Shown: positions 7,631 to 14,008 of the stretch, one piece after another
Numbering within the stretch: the first letter of the stretch is position 1
Layout of the letters: each line of letters starts with the position of its first letter
NCBI RefSeq assembly: GCF_900066015.1
Contig: NZ_LN890655.1
Coordinates: forward strand, 1,528,726 to 1,592,725
DNA: 64,000 nt
Origin: Candidatus Promineifilum breve
GTDB lineage: Bacteria > Chloroflexota > Anaerolineae > Promineifilales > Promineifilaceae
Direction: 5' to 3'
Translations under genes and position numbers: made by a program
Notes under the pieces: model-generated
Database searches by the model: none
Seen by the model: the letters and a program-made list of their open reading frames with translations, nothing else
What the model was told of the DNA's origin: nothing

Positions 7631-8044
7631 CTAGGTAAGATGCCGCGGCCCGAAACTATCCGGTAACAATGTAGCCATCGTCGTATCTCGCACATTCCCC
7701 CTCCCATCCACAATCCACACCGGCGCGTCCCCCGCGTGGTCGACGAACTCGCTGAGCACCTGCCGGCACGCGCCACAGGGCGTCACGCCGTTGGCGGTGC
7801 AGACGGCCAACGCCAGCACCCGCCGCCCGCCCGCGCCGGCCATCGTCCCCACGGCATTGCGCTCGGCGCAGACGGTCAGGCCATAGGAGGCGTTCTCGAC
7901 GTTGACGCCGGTATAGACGCGGCCGTCATCGGCCAGCAGCGCCGCGCCAACGGTGAAGCGCGAGTAAGGCGCATAGGCCCGCGTCCGCGCCTCGCAGGCC
8001 GCGGCGATCAACCGGTCGCGCAGTTCTTCGGTTATATCGTTCAT
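7631..8044 (-). CDS. cdd: Cytidine deaminase
   Basis: 137 residues, the usual length of the small tetrameric form. It deaminates cytidine and deoxycytidine in pyrimidine salvage. The zinc site is complete: TVCAERNA supplies the first Cys and the catalytic Glu, and TPCGACRQ the other two Cys. The substrate-binding GVNVENASYG is present. The ATG overlaps the stop of the upstream glmU-like gene (ATGA), indicating translational coupling. The last codons after FGPRHL differ between this gene and its decayed copy, so the present 3' end may have been replaced when the AT-rich gene arrived. Confidence 0.95.
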   Translation of the reverse strand: MNDITEELRDRLIAAACEARTRAYAPYSRFTVGAALLADDGRVYTGVNVENASYGLTVCAERNAVGTMAGAGGRRVLALAVCTANGVTPCGACRQVLSEFVDHAGDAPVWIVDGRGNVRDTTMATLLPDSFGPRHLT

Positions 8045-9084
8045 GCTGCTCCACTGCGACGACCGCGCGGCCGCCGCCATACGCCCGGCCGGATTGTCGT
8101 GTCGTCGGGCACGTTCATCTTTTCGATCACCGATTGCTCGATGCGGCAGTGCCGGCCCACGGTCGCGTCGCGCACGATGGCGTTGGGGCCGATGACGCAC
8201 GCCTCGCCGATGGTCGTTTGCCCTTGCAGAAAGGTATTGGGCCAGATGACGGTATCGCCGCCGATGGTCACGTCCGGGCCGATCCAGGTGGCGTCCGGCT
8301 CCACCAGCGTCACGCCGTTGGCTAACCAATGGGCGTTGACCCGCCGGCGGAAGGCGCGCTCGACCTCGACCATCTCGGCCCGCGTGCCCGCGCCCAGCCC
8401 CTCGTCGGGATCGTCGGCGGCCACGGCCACCACTGCCCGCCCCTGGGCCACGGCCAGTTCGATCAGGTCGGTCAGGTAATACTCGTTGCCCCGCCGCGCC
8501 TGGCGAATGGGCAGGTTGGGGATAGTGGCCCATAGCCAGTCGCCGTCGAAGCAGTAGACCCCGGCGTTCAGTTCGCCAATCGCCAGCAGTTCGGCCGCGT
8601 TCGGCCGCCGCCGCGCCTCGGCCACTTCGACAATCTCGCCCACGCCGCCGGACGCGTCGCGCACCACCCGGCCGAAGGTACTCTCCGGCCCGCCGGCAAC
8701 GGACAGCAGGGCCACGGCCGCGCCGCTCTGGCGTTGGGCGTCCACCAGCCGGCACATCGTCGCCGCCCGCAGCAGGGGCATGTCGCCATAGGTGACGACA
8801 ACCCGATCAGCCCGGCCGCGCAGCGCGTCGGCGGCCATCAGCGTGGCGTGGCCCGTGCCCAGCGGTTCGGGCTGGACGGCGTAGGTGGCCCGGTCGCCGA
8901 TGAGCGCCCGCACGCCCGATTCATCTGGGCCAACAACCAACACCGGCGGCAGGTCGGCCACCTCGGCCGCGGCCAGAAAGGCGTGGAGCACCATCGGCCG
9001 CCCGCCGACCTCGTGCAAAATTTTCTGCTTCCGGGAATTCATGCGCACGCCTTGGCCGGCGGCGAGGAGAACGACAGCGATCAT
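8041..9084 (-). CDS. GlmU-like N-acetylglucosamine-1-phosphate uridyltransferase, short form
   Basis: 347 residues against about 456 for full GlmU. The pyrophosphorylase domain (1-230) has AAGQGVRM, the Lys-containing KQKILHEVGGRPM, QPEPLGTGHA, YGDMPLL, ELNAGVY and NEYYLTD. A left-handed beta-helix of hexapeptide repeats follows (about 240-325), but the protein ends before the region that carries the acetyltransferase active site, finishing in a basic tail. It therefore probably makes UDP-sugars from a sugar 1-phosphate but cannot acetylate. No Shine-Dalgarno is seen; TATGAT lies six bases before the ATG, so the transcript may be leaderless. It is coupled to cdd. Confidence 0.85.
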   Translation of the reverse strand: MIAVVLLAAGQGVRMNSRKQKILHEVGGRPMVLHAFLAAAEVADLPPVLVVGPDESGVRALIGDRATYAVQPEPLGTGHATLMAADALRGRADRVVVTYGDMPLLRAATMCRLVDAQRQSGAAVALLSVAGGPESTFGRVVRDASGGVGEIVEVAEARRRPNAAELLAIGELNAGVYCFDGDWLWATIPNLPIRQARRGNEYYLTDLIELAVAQGRAVVAVAADDPDEGLGAGTRAEMVEVERAFRRRVNAHWLANGVTLVEPDATWIGPDVTIGGDTVIWPNTFLQGQTTIGEACVIGPNAIVRDATVGRHCRIEQSVIEKMNVPDDTTIRPGVWRRPRGRRSGAA

Positions 9085-9120
9085 GACCTAATCATACAGA
9101 AAGAATCCACAGATTACGAT

Positions 9121-9187
9121 GAGTGGGCAGTGGGCAGTGGGCAGTGGGCAGCACTGACCACTGTCCACTGCCCACTATCCACTATTC
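9121..9187. repeat. 7-bp tandem repeat (AGTGGGC family) with inverted arm
   Basis: Four near-perfect copies of AGTGGGC are followed by inverted CCACTGC/CCACTAT words, so the RNA would form a long hairpin. It fills the space between the glmU-like start and the DinB-like 3' end, and its right end provides the last codons of the DinB-like gene. The same word family recurs at 21896-21925 and 58406-58446. Confidence 0.85.
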
Positions 9188-9642
9188 TTTTCCTTTTCAC
9201 GCCATTCGCGGATGGCCTGGGTATGGATGGGGTAATGGCTATAGGTATCCAGCCGGATGCGGCGGCGGAAGCGCGTCTCGGTGGCGATCAGGTCGTCGGG
9301 CGCGGTCTCGATAGTGGCTACGAGCCGGGCGTGGACTTCCTCGAAGCGCGCCATTACCTCGTCCAGCGAGCGTCGGCGGTTCTCCTCGGTCTTGAGGGCG
9401 TTGAAGGCGTCGATGCCGCCGTAGAGATCGGCGTAGCGCGGCGGCCGTTTTCCCTCGCGGATGTGGGGCAGGTGATGCAATGCCTCCTCTTCCCAGGTGG
9501 TCACATGGGCCAAAATGTCCTTCACCGACCAGTCGCCGGTGACACCCGGCTGGGTCAGTTGCGCCGCCGATAGCCCGTGAAACGATGCCTGGAGCGCCGT
9601 CCACGCCACGTCGATCTTGTTGAGAAGCTGTTGTCTATTCAT
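9175..9642 (-). CDS. DinB/DfsB-like four-helix-bundle protein
   Basis: 155 residues. The pattern fits the DinB or ClbS/DfsB superfamily: N-terminal helix RQQLLNKIDVAWTALQASF, the characteristic GDWSVKDILAHVTTWEEEAL with the metal-type His, and later a helix around SLDEVMARFEEVHARLVATI. Some members are thiol-transferases and others act on toxic small molecules; the role here is unknown. The start at 9642 is chosen because the open frame upstream merely translates the 54-55 bp tandem repeat. No strong Shine-Dalgarno is visible. The C-terminal residues overlap the AGTGGGC repeat. Confidence 0.75.
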   Translation of the reverse strand: MNRQQLLNKIDVAWTALQASFHGLSAAQLTQPGVTGDWSVKDILAHVTTWEEEALHHLPHIREGKRPPRYADLYGGIDAFNALKTEENRRRSLDEVMARFEEVHARLVATIETAPDDLIATETRFRRRIRLDTYSHYPIHTQAIREWREKEKNSG

Positions 9643-9664
9643 ACCGTCGGTTGGGCAAGCCAAT

Positions 9665-9881
9665 CTCTGAAATCGTAGGGGGAACTTCCAGTTCCCCCAC
9701 CCCCGCAAATTTGGGCCATCTGTGAAATCGTAGGGGGAACTTCCAGTTCCCCATCCCCGCAAATTTGTGCCATCTGTGAAATCGTAGGGGGAACTTCCAG
9801 TTCCCCCACCCCCGCAAATTTGGGCCATCAGTGAATTCTACGACATCGGCAGGGGGAACTGGAAGTTCCCCCTACGGCAAA
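9665..9881. repeat. Three tandem 54-55 bp repeats plus an inverted partial copy
   Basis: Three direct copies begin near 9669, 9724 and 9778. Each holds the self-complementary GGGGGAACTTCCAGTTCCCC and then a CCCCGCAAATTTG segment. A fourth, inverted partial copy at about 9831-9881 carries the same core. The copies differ by single bases. They separate the DinB-like start from the 3' end of the PEP-mutase-family gene, whose last codons overlap the inverted copy. The pure tandem arrangement without spacers rules out a CRISPR array. Confidence 0.9.
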
Positions 9882-10630
9882 TGCCCTTCATCGCGCACGG
9901 ATAGGGCGGCCTTATCGAAAGCGGCCCAGGCGATGGAGGCAAACCGCGCCCCCACGCTCATGCGCCGCACCCCGACCGCGGCCAGATCGGCCACGTTGAT
10001 ACCCGCATGGTGCAGCAGAATGCTCACCGGCTTGGGGGCGACGGCTTCGACGATGGCCCTTACTTCGCCCAGATCGACCACCCAGGGCGGGTACAGCACG
10101 TCGGCTCCGGCGGCCGAATAGGCCACCAGCCGTTCAATCGTATCATCGACCTTCGTCCGGCCGACGCGGTAGCCCTCGCTGCGGCCGATGAGCAGCACGT
10201 CCTGGCCGGTGGCGTCGATGGCCGCCCGCGCCGCCTGAATGCGTTCCACGGCCAGCGTCATTGGATACAACTCGCGGTCGGTGATGTCCTCGATCGATAT
10301 CCCGGCCACGCCGGTGGCGACGGCCCGCGTCACGTTGGCCGCCACCCCATCGGGATCGGCGGCGTAGCCGCCCTCGAAGTCGGCATTGACCGGCAAGTCG
10401 GTGGCGGCGCATAGGGTGGTCAGATGGGCCAGCATTTCGTCCACGGTCACCTGGCCGTCATCGCGGCCGATCGACCAGGCGTAACCGGCGCTGGTGGAGG
10501 CCAGCGCCTTGTACCCCAGCTTCTCCAACCGGCGCACACCGCCGATGTCCCACGGGTTGGGGATGACGAAATGGCCGGATTCGTGGAGCTTGCGGAAGGT
10601 GGCGCGTTTGGCCGAGGTTTCCATACTCAT
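9872..10630 (-). CDS. Isocitrate lyase/PEP mutase superfamily protein
   Basis: 252 residues from the ATG at 10630, which has AGGAG eight bases upstream; longer in-frame starts lack a site. The fold signatures are present: NPWDIGGVRRLEKLGYKAL, STSAGYAWSIG, PVNADFEGGYA with Asp and Glu metal ligands, GVAGISIEDIT and LLIGRSEGY. The KKCG-type catalytic loop of isocitrate lyase is absent, so it is more likely a lyase or hydrolase of the broader PEP-mutase group (oxaloacetate hydrolase or 2-methylisocitrate lyase-like). The substrate cannot be named. Its upstream side faces the tRNA terminator. Confidence 0.85.
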   Translation of the reverse strand: MSMETSAKRATFRKLHESGHFVIPNPWDIGGVRRLEKLGYKALASTSAGYAWSIGRDDGQVTVDEMLAHLTTLCAATDLPVNADFEGGYAADPDGVAANVTRAVATGVAGISIEDITDRELYPMTLAVERIQAARAAIDATGQDVLLIGRSEGYRVGRTKVDDTIERLVAYSAAGADVLYPPWVVDLGEVRAIVEAVAPKPVSILLHHAGINVADLAAVGVRRMSVGARFASIAWAAFDKAALSVRDEGHLP

Positions 10631-10653
10631 CAAGTGCACTCCTATGAGCCGTG

Positions 10654-10691
10654 AAACAAAAAGAGGGAGCGTAGACAATCTACACTCCCTC
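10654..10691 (-). terminator. Rho-independent terminator of tRNA-Gln
   Basis: On the minus strand GAGGGAG(T)GTAGA pairs with TCTAC(G)CTCCCTC around a short loop and is followed by TTTTTGTTT. It lies 22 bases after the tRNA 3' end and before the PEP-mutase-family gene, so it should separate the two transcripts. Confidence 0.85.
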
Positions 10692-10712
10692 TTGGCGAAT
10701 AAGAAATCGAGG

Positions 10713-10786
10713 CTGGGGCGGAACGATTCGAACGTTCGAATGTCGGCTTCAAAGGCCGATGCCTTAAACCACTTGGCGACGCCCCA
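10713..10786 (-). tRNA. trnQ: tRNA-Gln (anticodon UUG)
   Basis: 74 nt. The acceptor stem TGGGGCG pairs fully with CGCCCCA. The anticodon stem TCGGC/GCCGA holds loop CTTTGAA, giving anticodon TTG. The T arm GAACG-TTCGAAT-CGTTC is perfect. The discriminator base is G and CCA is not encoded. The T-A first pair and G73 are typical of bacterial tRNA-Gln. Confidence 0.95.
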
Positions 10787-10842
10787 ATGTGAAACAACAT
10801 TTTATCATAGCCCGATCAGCGCCGCAACTTGCCCAAAATCCC

Positions 10843-10870
10843 TTGACAGCCCTCAAGAATTCGCTATGAT
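10843..10870 (+). promoter_or_regulatory. Promoter of the HutC-type regulator gene
   Basis: TTGACA (10843-10848), a 16-bp spacer, then TATGAT (10865-10870). An inverted repeat lies immediately downstream at 10876-10895. Confidence 0.65.
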
Positions 10871-10875
10871 TGGTC

Positions 10876-10895
10876 ATACAATCATACCATTGTAT
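10876..10895. promoter_or_regulatory. Probable GntR/HutC operator
   Basis: ATACAAT-N6-ATTGTAT is a perfect 7-bp inverted repeat placed just after the predicted transcription start. A CATAC word is also repeated directly within it. HutC-type regulators commonly bind such AT-rich palindromes in their own promoter, so this suggests autoregulation. Confidence 0.5.
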
Positions 10896-10938
10896 AGATT
10901 ACTGTTCTTCTGTTCACTGACCTACTAATTCCTTCGCC

Positions 10939-11679
10939 ATGCTCCGTCGCGCTCCATCCCTGACCGACCAGGTCAAAACCCACATCAAGGACCTCATCCT
11001 GCAGGGCGAGTTCCCTGGCGGCCGTATCCCCCCGGAGATGGAACTGGCCGAGGCTCTGGGCGTCAGCCGCACCACCGTGCGCGATGCCCTCAGCCGCCTG
11101 GAGATGGAAGGCACGATCAGCCGCCGCCAGGGTGCGGGCACGTTCGTCAACAACCCGGTGCTGCAAATTCATTCGCGGCTGGAGGAGATTTGGGGCTACG
11201 AGGCGATGCTGGAGGCCCACGGCTTCACGCCCTCGACGCGTCTCATCGAGACGCTGGAAATCAGCGCCGGCGATTCGCCCTACGACGCGGCCACGGCCGG
11301 CGACCTGCAACTCGCGCCCGACGAACCACTGGTGCTGGTGACCAAGCTCTTTCTGGAGAACGACGCGCCGGTCATCCTGACCCGCAACTCCATCCCGCGG
11401 CGTCTCATCGCCGAGCCATACCAGGCCGACGATCTGGGCCGGCCGCTGTACGAATTTCTGGAGCAGTTCAGCCGGCAGCGACTGTCGTATTACGTGACCG
11501 ACATCGTGCCGCTGGCGGCCGACGCGATCACCGCTGATTTGCTGAAGATCGACCCCGGCACGCCACTGGTGTCGTTTGATGAGATCGGCTACGACGACAG
11601 CAATATGCCCATCGTCAAGGCCCACTCTTACTTTCGTGATGACCTTCTGCGCCTGCGCCTGCTGCGTCGTAGGGTGTAG
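10939..11679 (+). CDS. GntR-family regulator, HutC subfamily (UTRA domain)
   Basis: 246 residues. The winged helix-turn-helix spans about 5-70 (LTDQVKTHIKDLILQGEF, ELAEALGVSRTTVRDAL, GTFV). The UTRA ligand-binding domain follows at about 90-240, with an alpha/beta layout and the conserved ending VKAHSYFRDDLLRL. It should repress in the absence of a small-molecule ligand. It stands at the head of a codirectional set of two carbamoyltransferases and carbamate kinase, so the ligand may be a substrate or product of that pathway. The true start may lie slightly downstream of the predicted leader; no strong Shine-Dalgarno was found. Confidence 0.9.
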   Translation: MLRRAPSLTDQVKTHIKDLILQGEFPGGRIPPEMELAEALGVSRTTVRDALSRLEMEGTISRRQGAGTFVNNPVLQIHSRLEEIWGYEAMLEAHGFTPSTRLIETLEISAGDSPYDAATAGDLQLAPDEPLVLVTKLFLENDAPVILTRNSIPRRLIAEPYQADDLGRPLYEFLEQFSRQRLSYYVTDIVPLAADAITADLLKIDPGTPLVSFDEIGYDDSNMPIVKAHSYFRDDLLRLRLLRRRV

Positions 11680-11683
11680 GAAG

Positions 11684-11844
11684 AGAATCCACAGATTTCA
11701 CAGATTTCACAGATGTAGTCCTAGCGAGTTGTCTTGTTGAAAGCTGAAGGAATCTGGAATGCGAGCCACTATTTATAACAATCCTCAGTAGTCTCAGACC
11801 GCGCAGACGAAAAATCTGTGCCATCTGTGTAATCTGTGGATTCA
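11684..11844. repeat. CACAGATTT-type repeat arms flanking a 95-base spacer
   Basis: The left arm (11684-11714) has 9-bp CACAGATTT words, and the right arm (11811-11844) has the inverted AATCTGTG words. They could pair with few mismatches. The 95-base interior shows no gene. A CGCAGATTT variant fills the next spacer, 12829-12896. Confidence 0.8.
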
Positions 11845-11865
11845 TTCTTCATAGGAGAAAGAAAC

Positions 11866-12819
11866 ATGCGTAGTTTTGCCGGACGAGATATTTTGTCCCT
11901 GAAAGATTTCGAGCGTCAGGAGTTCTTCCGCGTCTTCGAGATCGCCGAACGACTGGAGCCAATCGCCCGCGAGCGGCAGATGTCGGACCTGTTGCACAAC
12001 AAGATTCTGGTGACCGCCTTCTACCAGCCCTCGACCCGCACCCGTCTGGCCCACGAGTCGGCCATGCTGCGCCTGGGCGGCAAGGTGACCGGCTTCTCCG
12101 ACGCCAAGATGACCCGCGCCGGCGACTTCTACCAGGAGTCGATCAAGGACACGGTCAAGATGCTGGAGTTCTACGGCGACGTCATCGTCATGCGCCACTT
12201 CCAGCAGGGCGCGCCCCACGAGGCGGCCAAGTGGTCGAGTGTGCCGATCATCAACGGCGGCGACGGCTGGGGCGAGCACCCCACCCAAATCCTGACCGAC
12301 TTCTATACCGTCATGCGCGAGAAAGGGCGCATCGACGGCCTGAAGTGGCTGGCCGTGGGCGATATGCGGATGCGCACCATGCACTCGCTGGCCTATGGCC
12401 TGTCGCAATTCGACTGCCCTATCACCTTCGTCTCCCCGCCCGATATGTCGCTGACGGATGAGATGAAGGACGACCTGAAGAACTACAGCCTGAACTTCCG
12501 CGAGGCCGAGCACGTCGAGCAGGCCATCGCCGACGCCGACGTCATCCTGGTCGAGCCGGTCGTCCAGCCCGACTACACCAAGAGCCGCGACGAGCGCAGC
12601 GGCGACGTGGGCGGCACCCCGGCCAACTACAAGATCACCCGCGAACTGCTGGCGACCAAGGCCAAGTCCGACGCCATCCTGCTGCACTCGCTGCCGCGCA
12701 TGGACGAAATCCCGGCCGACGTGGACATCACCCGCTGGTCGCGCTACTGGCAAGAGGCCTTCAACGGCGTCGTCATGCGCATGGCTTTGCTGGCCCTCGT
12801 CCTGGGCAAAATGGAGTAA
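11866..12819 (+). CDS. Aspartate/ornithine carbamoyltransferase superfamily enzyme, PyrB-like with altered substrate loop
   Basis: 317 residues. The carbamoyl-phosphate site is intact: STRTR (56-60), MRH (109-111) and HPTQ (138-141). ATCase-like landmarks include GFSD (76-79) and HSLPRMDE (274-281). However, by hand alignment with E. coli PyrB, the mobile loop after GFSD has no counterpart of Ser80/Lys84, and Arg229 of the aspartate-binding segment is missing (ILVEPVVQPDY). The co-substrate is therefore probably not aspartate. It sits with a second carbamoyltransferase and carbamate kinase, suggesting catabolic use in reverse, releasing carbamoyl phosphate. The start at 11866 has AGGAG nine bases upstream. 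Confidence 0.82.
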   Translation: MRSFAGRDILSLKDFERQEFFRVFEIAERLEPIARERQMSDLLHNKILVTAFYQPSTRTRLAHESAMLRLGGKVTGFSDAKMTRAGDFYQESIKDTVKMLEFYGDVIVMRHFQQGAPHEAAKWSSVPIINGGDGWGEHPTQILTDFYTVMREKGRIDGLKWLAVGDMRMRTMHSLAYGLSQFDCPITFVSPPDMSLTDEMKDDLKNYSLNFREAEHVEQAIADADVILVEPVVQPDYTKSRDERSGDVGGTPANYKITRELLATKAKSDAILLHSLPRMDEIPADVDITRWSRYWQEAFNGVVMRMALLALVLGKME

Positions 12820-12828
12820 GAAAGGAGA

Positions 12829-12896
12829 ATCCGCAGATTTCGCAGATTTCGCAGATTAAAGAGAAAAAATCTGCGTAATCTGCGAAATCTGCGGAT
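12829..12896. repeat. CGCAGATTT repeat forming a 29-bp hairpin
   Basis: The left arm 12829-12857 and right arm 12868-12896 are complementary at 28 of 29 positions around a 10-base A-rich loop. Each arm contains three copies of a 9-bp CGCAGATTT word. The hairpin occupies almost all the space between the two carbamoyltransferase genes and ends 22 bases before the next start codon. Confidence 0.9.
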
Positions 12897-12918
12897 GATA
12901 TCTCTTGGGAGAAATATC

Positions 12919-13911
12919 ATGCAGACTGACCTTCGCAATCGTGACCTGATCGGCGATCTGGACTTCTCGAAAGAGGAAGTCGAGACCGTCCTCGACGTGG
13001 CCTTCGACCTGAAGCGCAAGCGCGCCCTGGGCGAACTCCATCCCTACCTGCGCGACAAGGTGCTGGCGATGCTCTTCTTCTTCAGCAGCACGCGCACCCG
13101 CGGCTCGTTCGAGGCGGGCATGGCCCAACTCGGCGGCCACGCGGCCTTCATCGAGAGCAAGACGACCCAGATCGCCCACGGCGACACCGAGACCGAGATG
13201 GGCGAGATTTTCGGCCGCTACTTCGACGGCATCGCCATCCGCCACGTGACCTGGGGCACGGGCAACCGCTACCTCAATCTGGTGGCCAAGGCCTCGCGCA
13301 CGCCGGTTCTCAATATGCAGTGCGACATCTATCACCCCTTCCAATGTCTGGCCGATCTGATGACCATCATGGAGAAGAAGGGGCGCGACCTGCGCCGCCG
13401 CAAGGTGGTCGTGTCGTGGGCCTATGCCTCGTCGTACCTGAAGCCCATCTCCGTGCCGCAATCGCTGGTGCTACAACTGCCGCGCTTTGGCATGGACGTC
13501 GTCCTGGCCCACCCGCCGGAGTTCAAGCTGATGCCGGAGATCATGGCCCAGGCCGAAGAACAGGCCCGCAAGTACAAGACCGGCTTCGAGGTCATCAGCG
13601 ACGCCGACGGCATGACGGCCGCCGTCAAGGACGCCGACGTGGTCTACGCCAAGTCATGGGGGCCGCTGCTCATCACCGACGACCAGACCGAGGGCAAGCG
13701 CATCCAGGATCAGTACAAGCACTGGATCACCGACGCCCGGCTCATGTCGCTGGCTAAGGATGACGCCGTCTACATGCACCCGCTGCCGGCCGACCGCGAC
13801 ATCGAGGTCACCAGCGAAGTGATGGACGGCCCCAACTCGGTCGTCTTCGACCAGGCCGAGAATCGCCTGCACGCGCAAAAGGCCGTGATGGCCCTGACAA
13901 TGCGCTCGTAG
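12919..13911 (+). CDS. Carbamoyltransferase of the YgeW-like type
   Basis: 330 residues from the ATG at 12919 (GGGAG seven bases upstream). Carbamoyl-phosphate motifs are STRTR (57-61), IRH near 108 and CDIYHPFQ (135-142). QIAHGDT (84-90), WAYASSYLKPISVPQ (167-181), GMDVVLAHP and MHPLPAD (286-292) match, from memory, E. coli YgeW, a carbamoyltransferase of unknown substrate, and related acetylornithine carbamoyltransferases. Genuine anabolic ornithine carbamoyltransferase is less likely given the carbamate kinase neighbour and the second paralogue upstream. Together they look like a route that cleaves a carbamoylated compound. Confidence 0.85.
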   Translation: MQTDLRNRDLIGDLDFSKEEVETVLDVAFDLKRKRALGELHPYLRDKVLAMLFFFSSTRTRGSFEAGMAQLGGHAAFIESKTTQIAHGDTETEMGEIFGRYFDGIAIRHVTWGTGNRYLNLVAKASRTPVLNMQCDIYHPFQCLADLMTIMEKKGRDLRRRKVVVSWAYASSYLKPISVPQSLVLQLPRFGMDVVLAHPPEFKLMPEIMAQAEEQARKYKTGFEVISDADGMTAAVKDADVVYAKSWGPLLITDDQTEGKRIQDQYKHWITDARLMSLAKDDAVYMHPLPADRDIEVTSEVMDGPNSVVFDQAENRLHAQKAVMALTMRS

Positions 13912-13914
13912 ATA

Positions 13915-13993
13915 GGTTCTAGGGGCTAGGGGCTAGGTGCTAGGGGCGGAACGTCTTACCCTAGAACCTAGCCCCTAGCCCCTAGCCCCTAGA
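13915..13993. repeat. CTAGGGG 7-bp repeat with inverted arm
   Basis: The left arm has three to four CTAGGGG-like 7-mers; the right arm has four CTAGCCC 7-mers, enough for a stem of about 30 bp with few mismatches. It fills the space between the YgeW-like gene and arcC and abuts the AAGGAG of arcC. A degenerate member lies at about 3931-3953. Confidence 0.85.
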
Positions 13994-14008
13994 AGGAGAA
14001 CCAAACCC

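Noticed and set aside
9642..9828. N-terminal extension of the DinB-like protein
   Set aside because: It is only the translation of the 54-55 bp tandem repeats and lacks a ribosome-binding site.
9665..9881. CRISPR array
   Set aside because: Units are contiguous without unique spacers, and no cas genes are in the window.
11866..12819. Ordinary pyrB (aspartate carbamoyltransferase) of pyrimidine synthesis
   Set aside because: Aspartate-binding residues are missing and the neighbours are carbamate kinase and a YgeW-like enzyme, not pyr genes.
11684..13993. Riboswitches or attenuators in the carbamoyl operon spacers
   Set aside because: The hairpins are built from short repeated words found elsewhere in the window, without a conserved aptamer-like core or T-tract.
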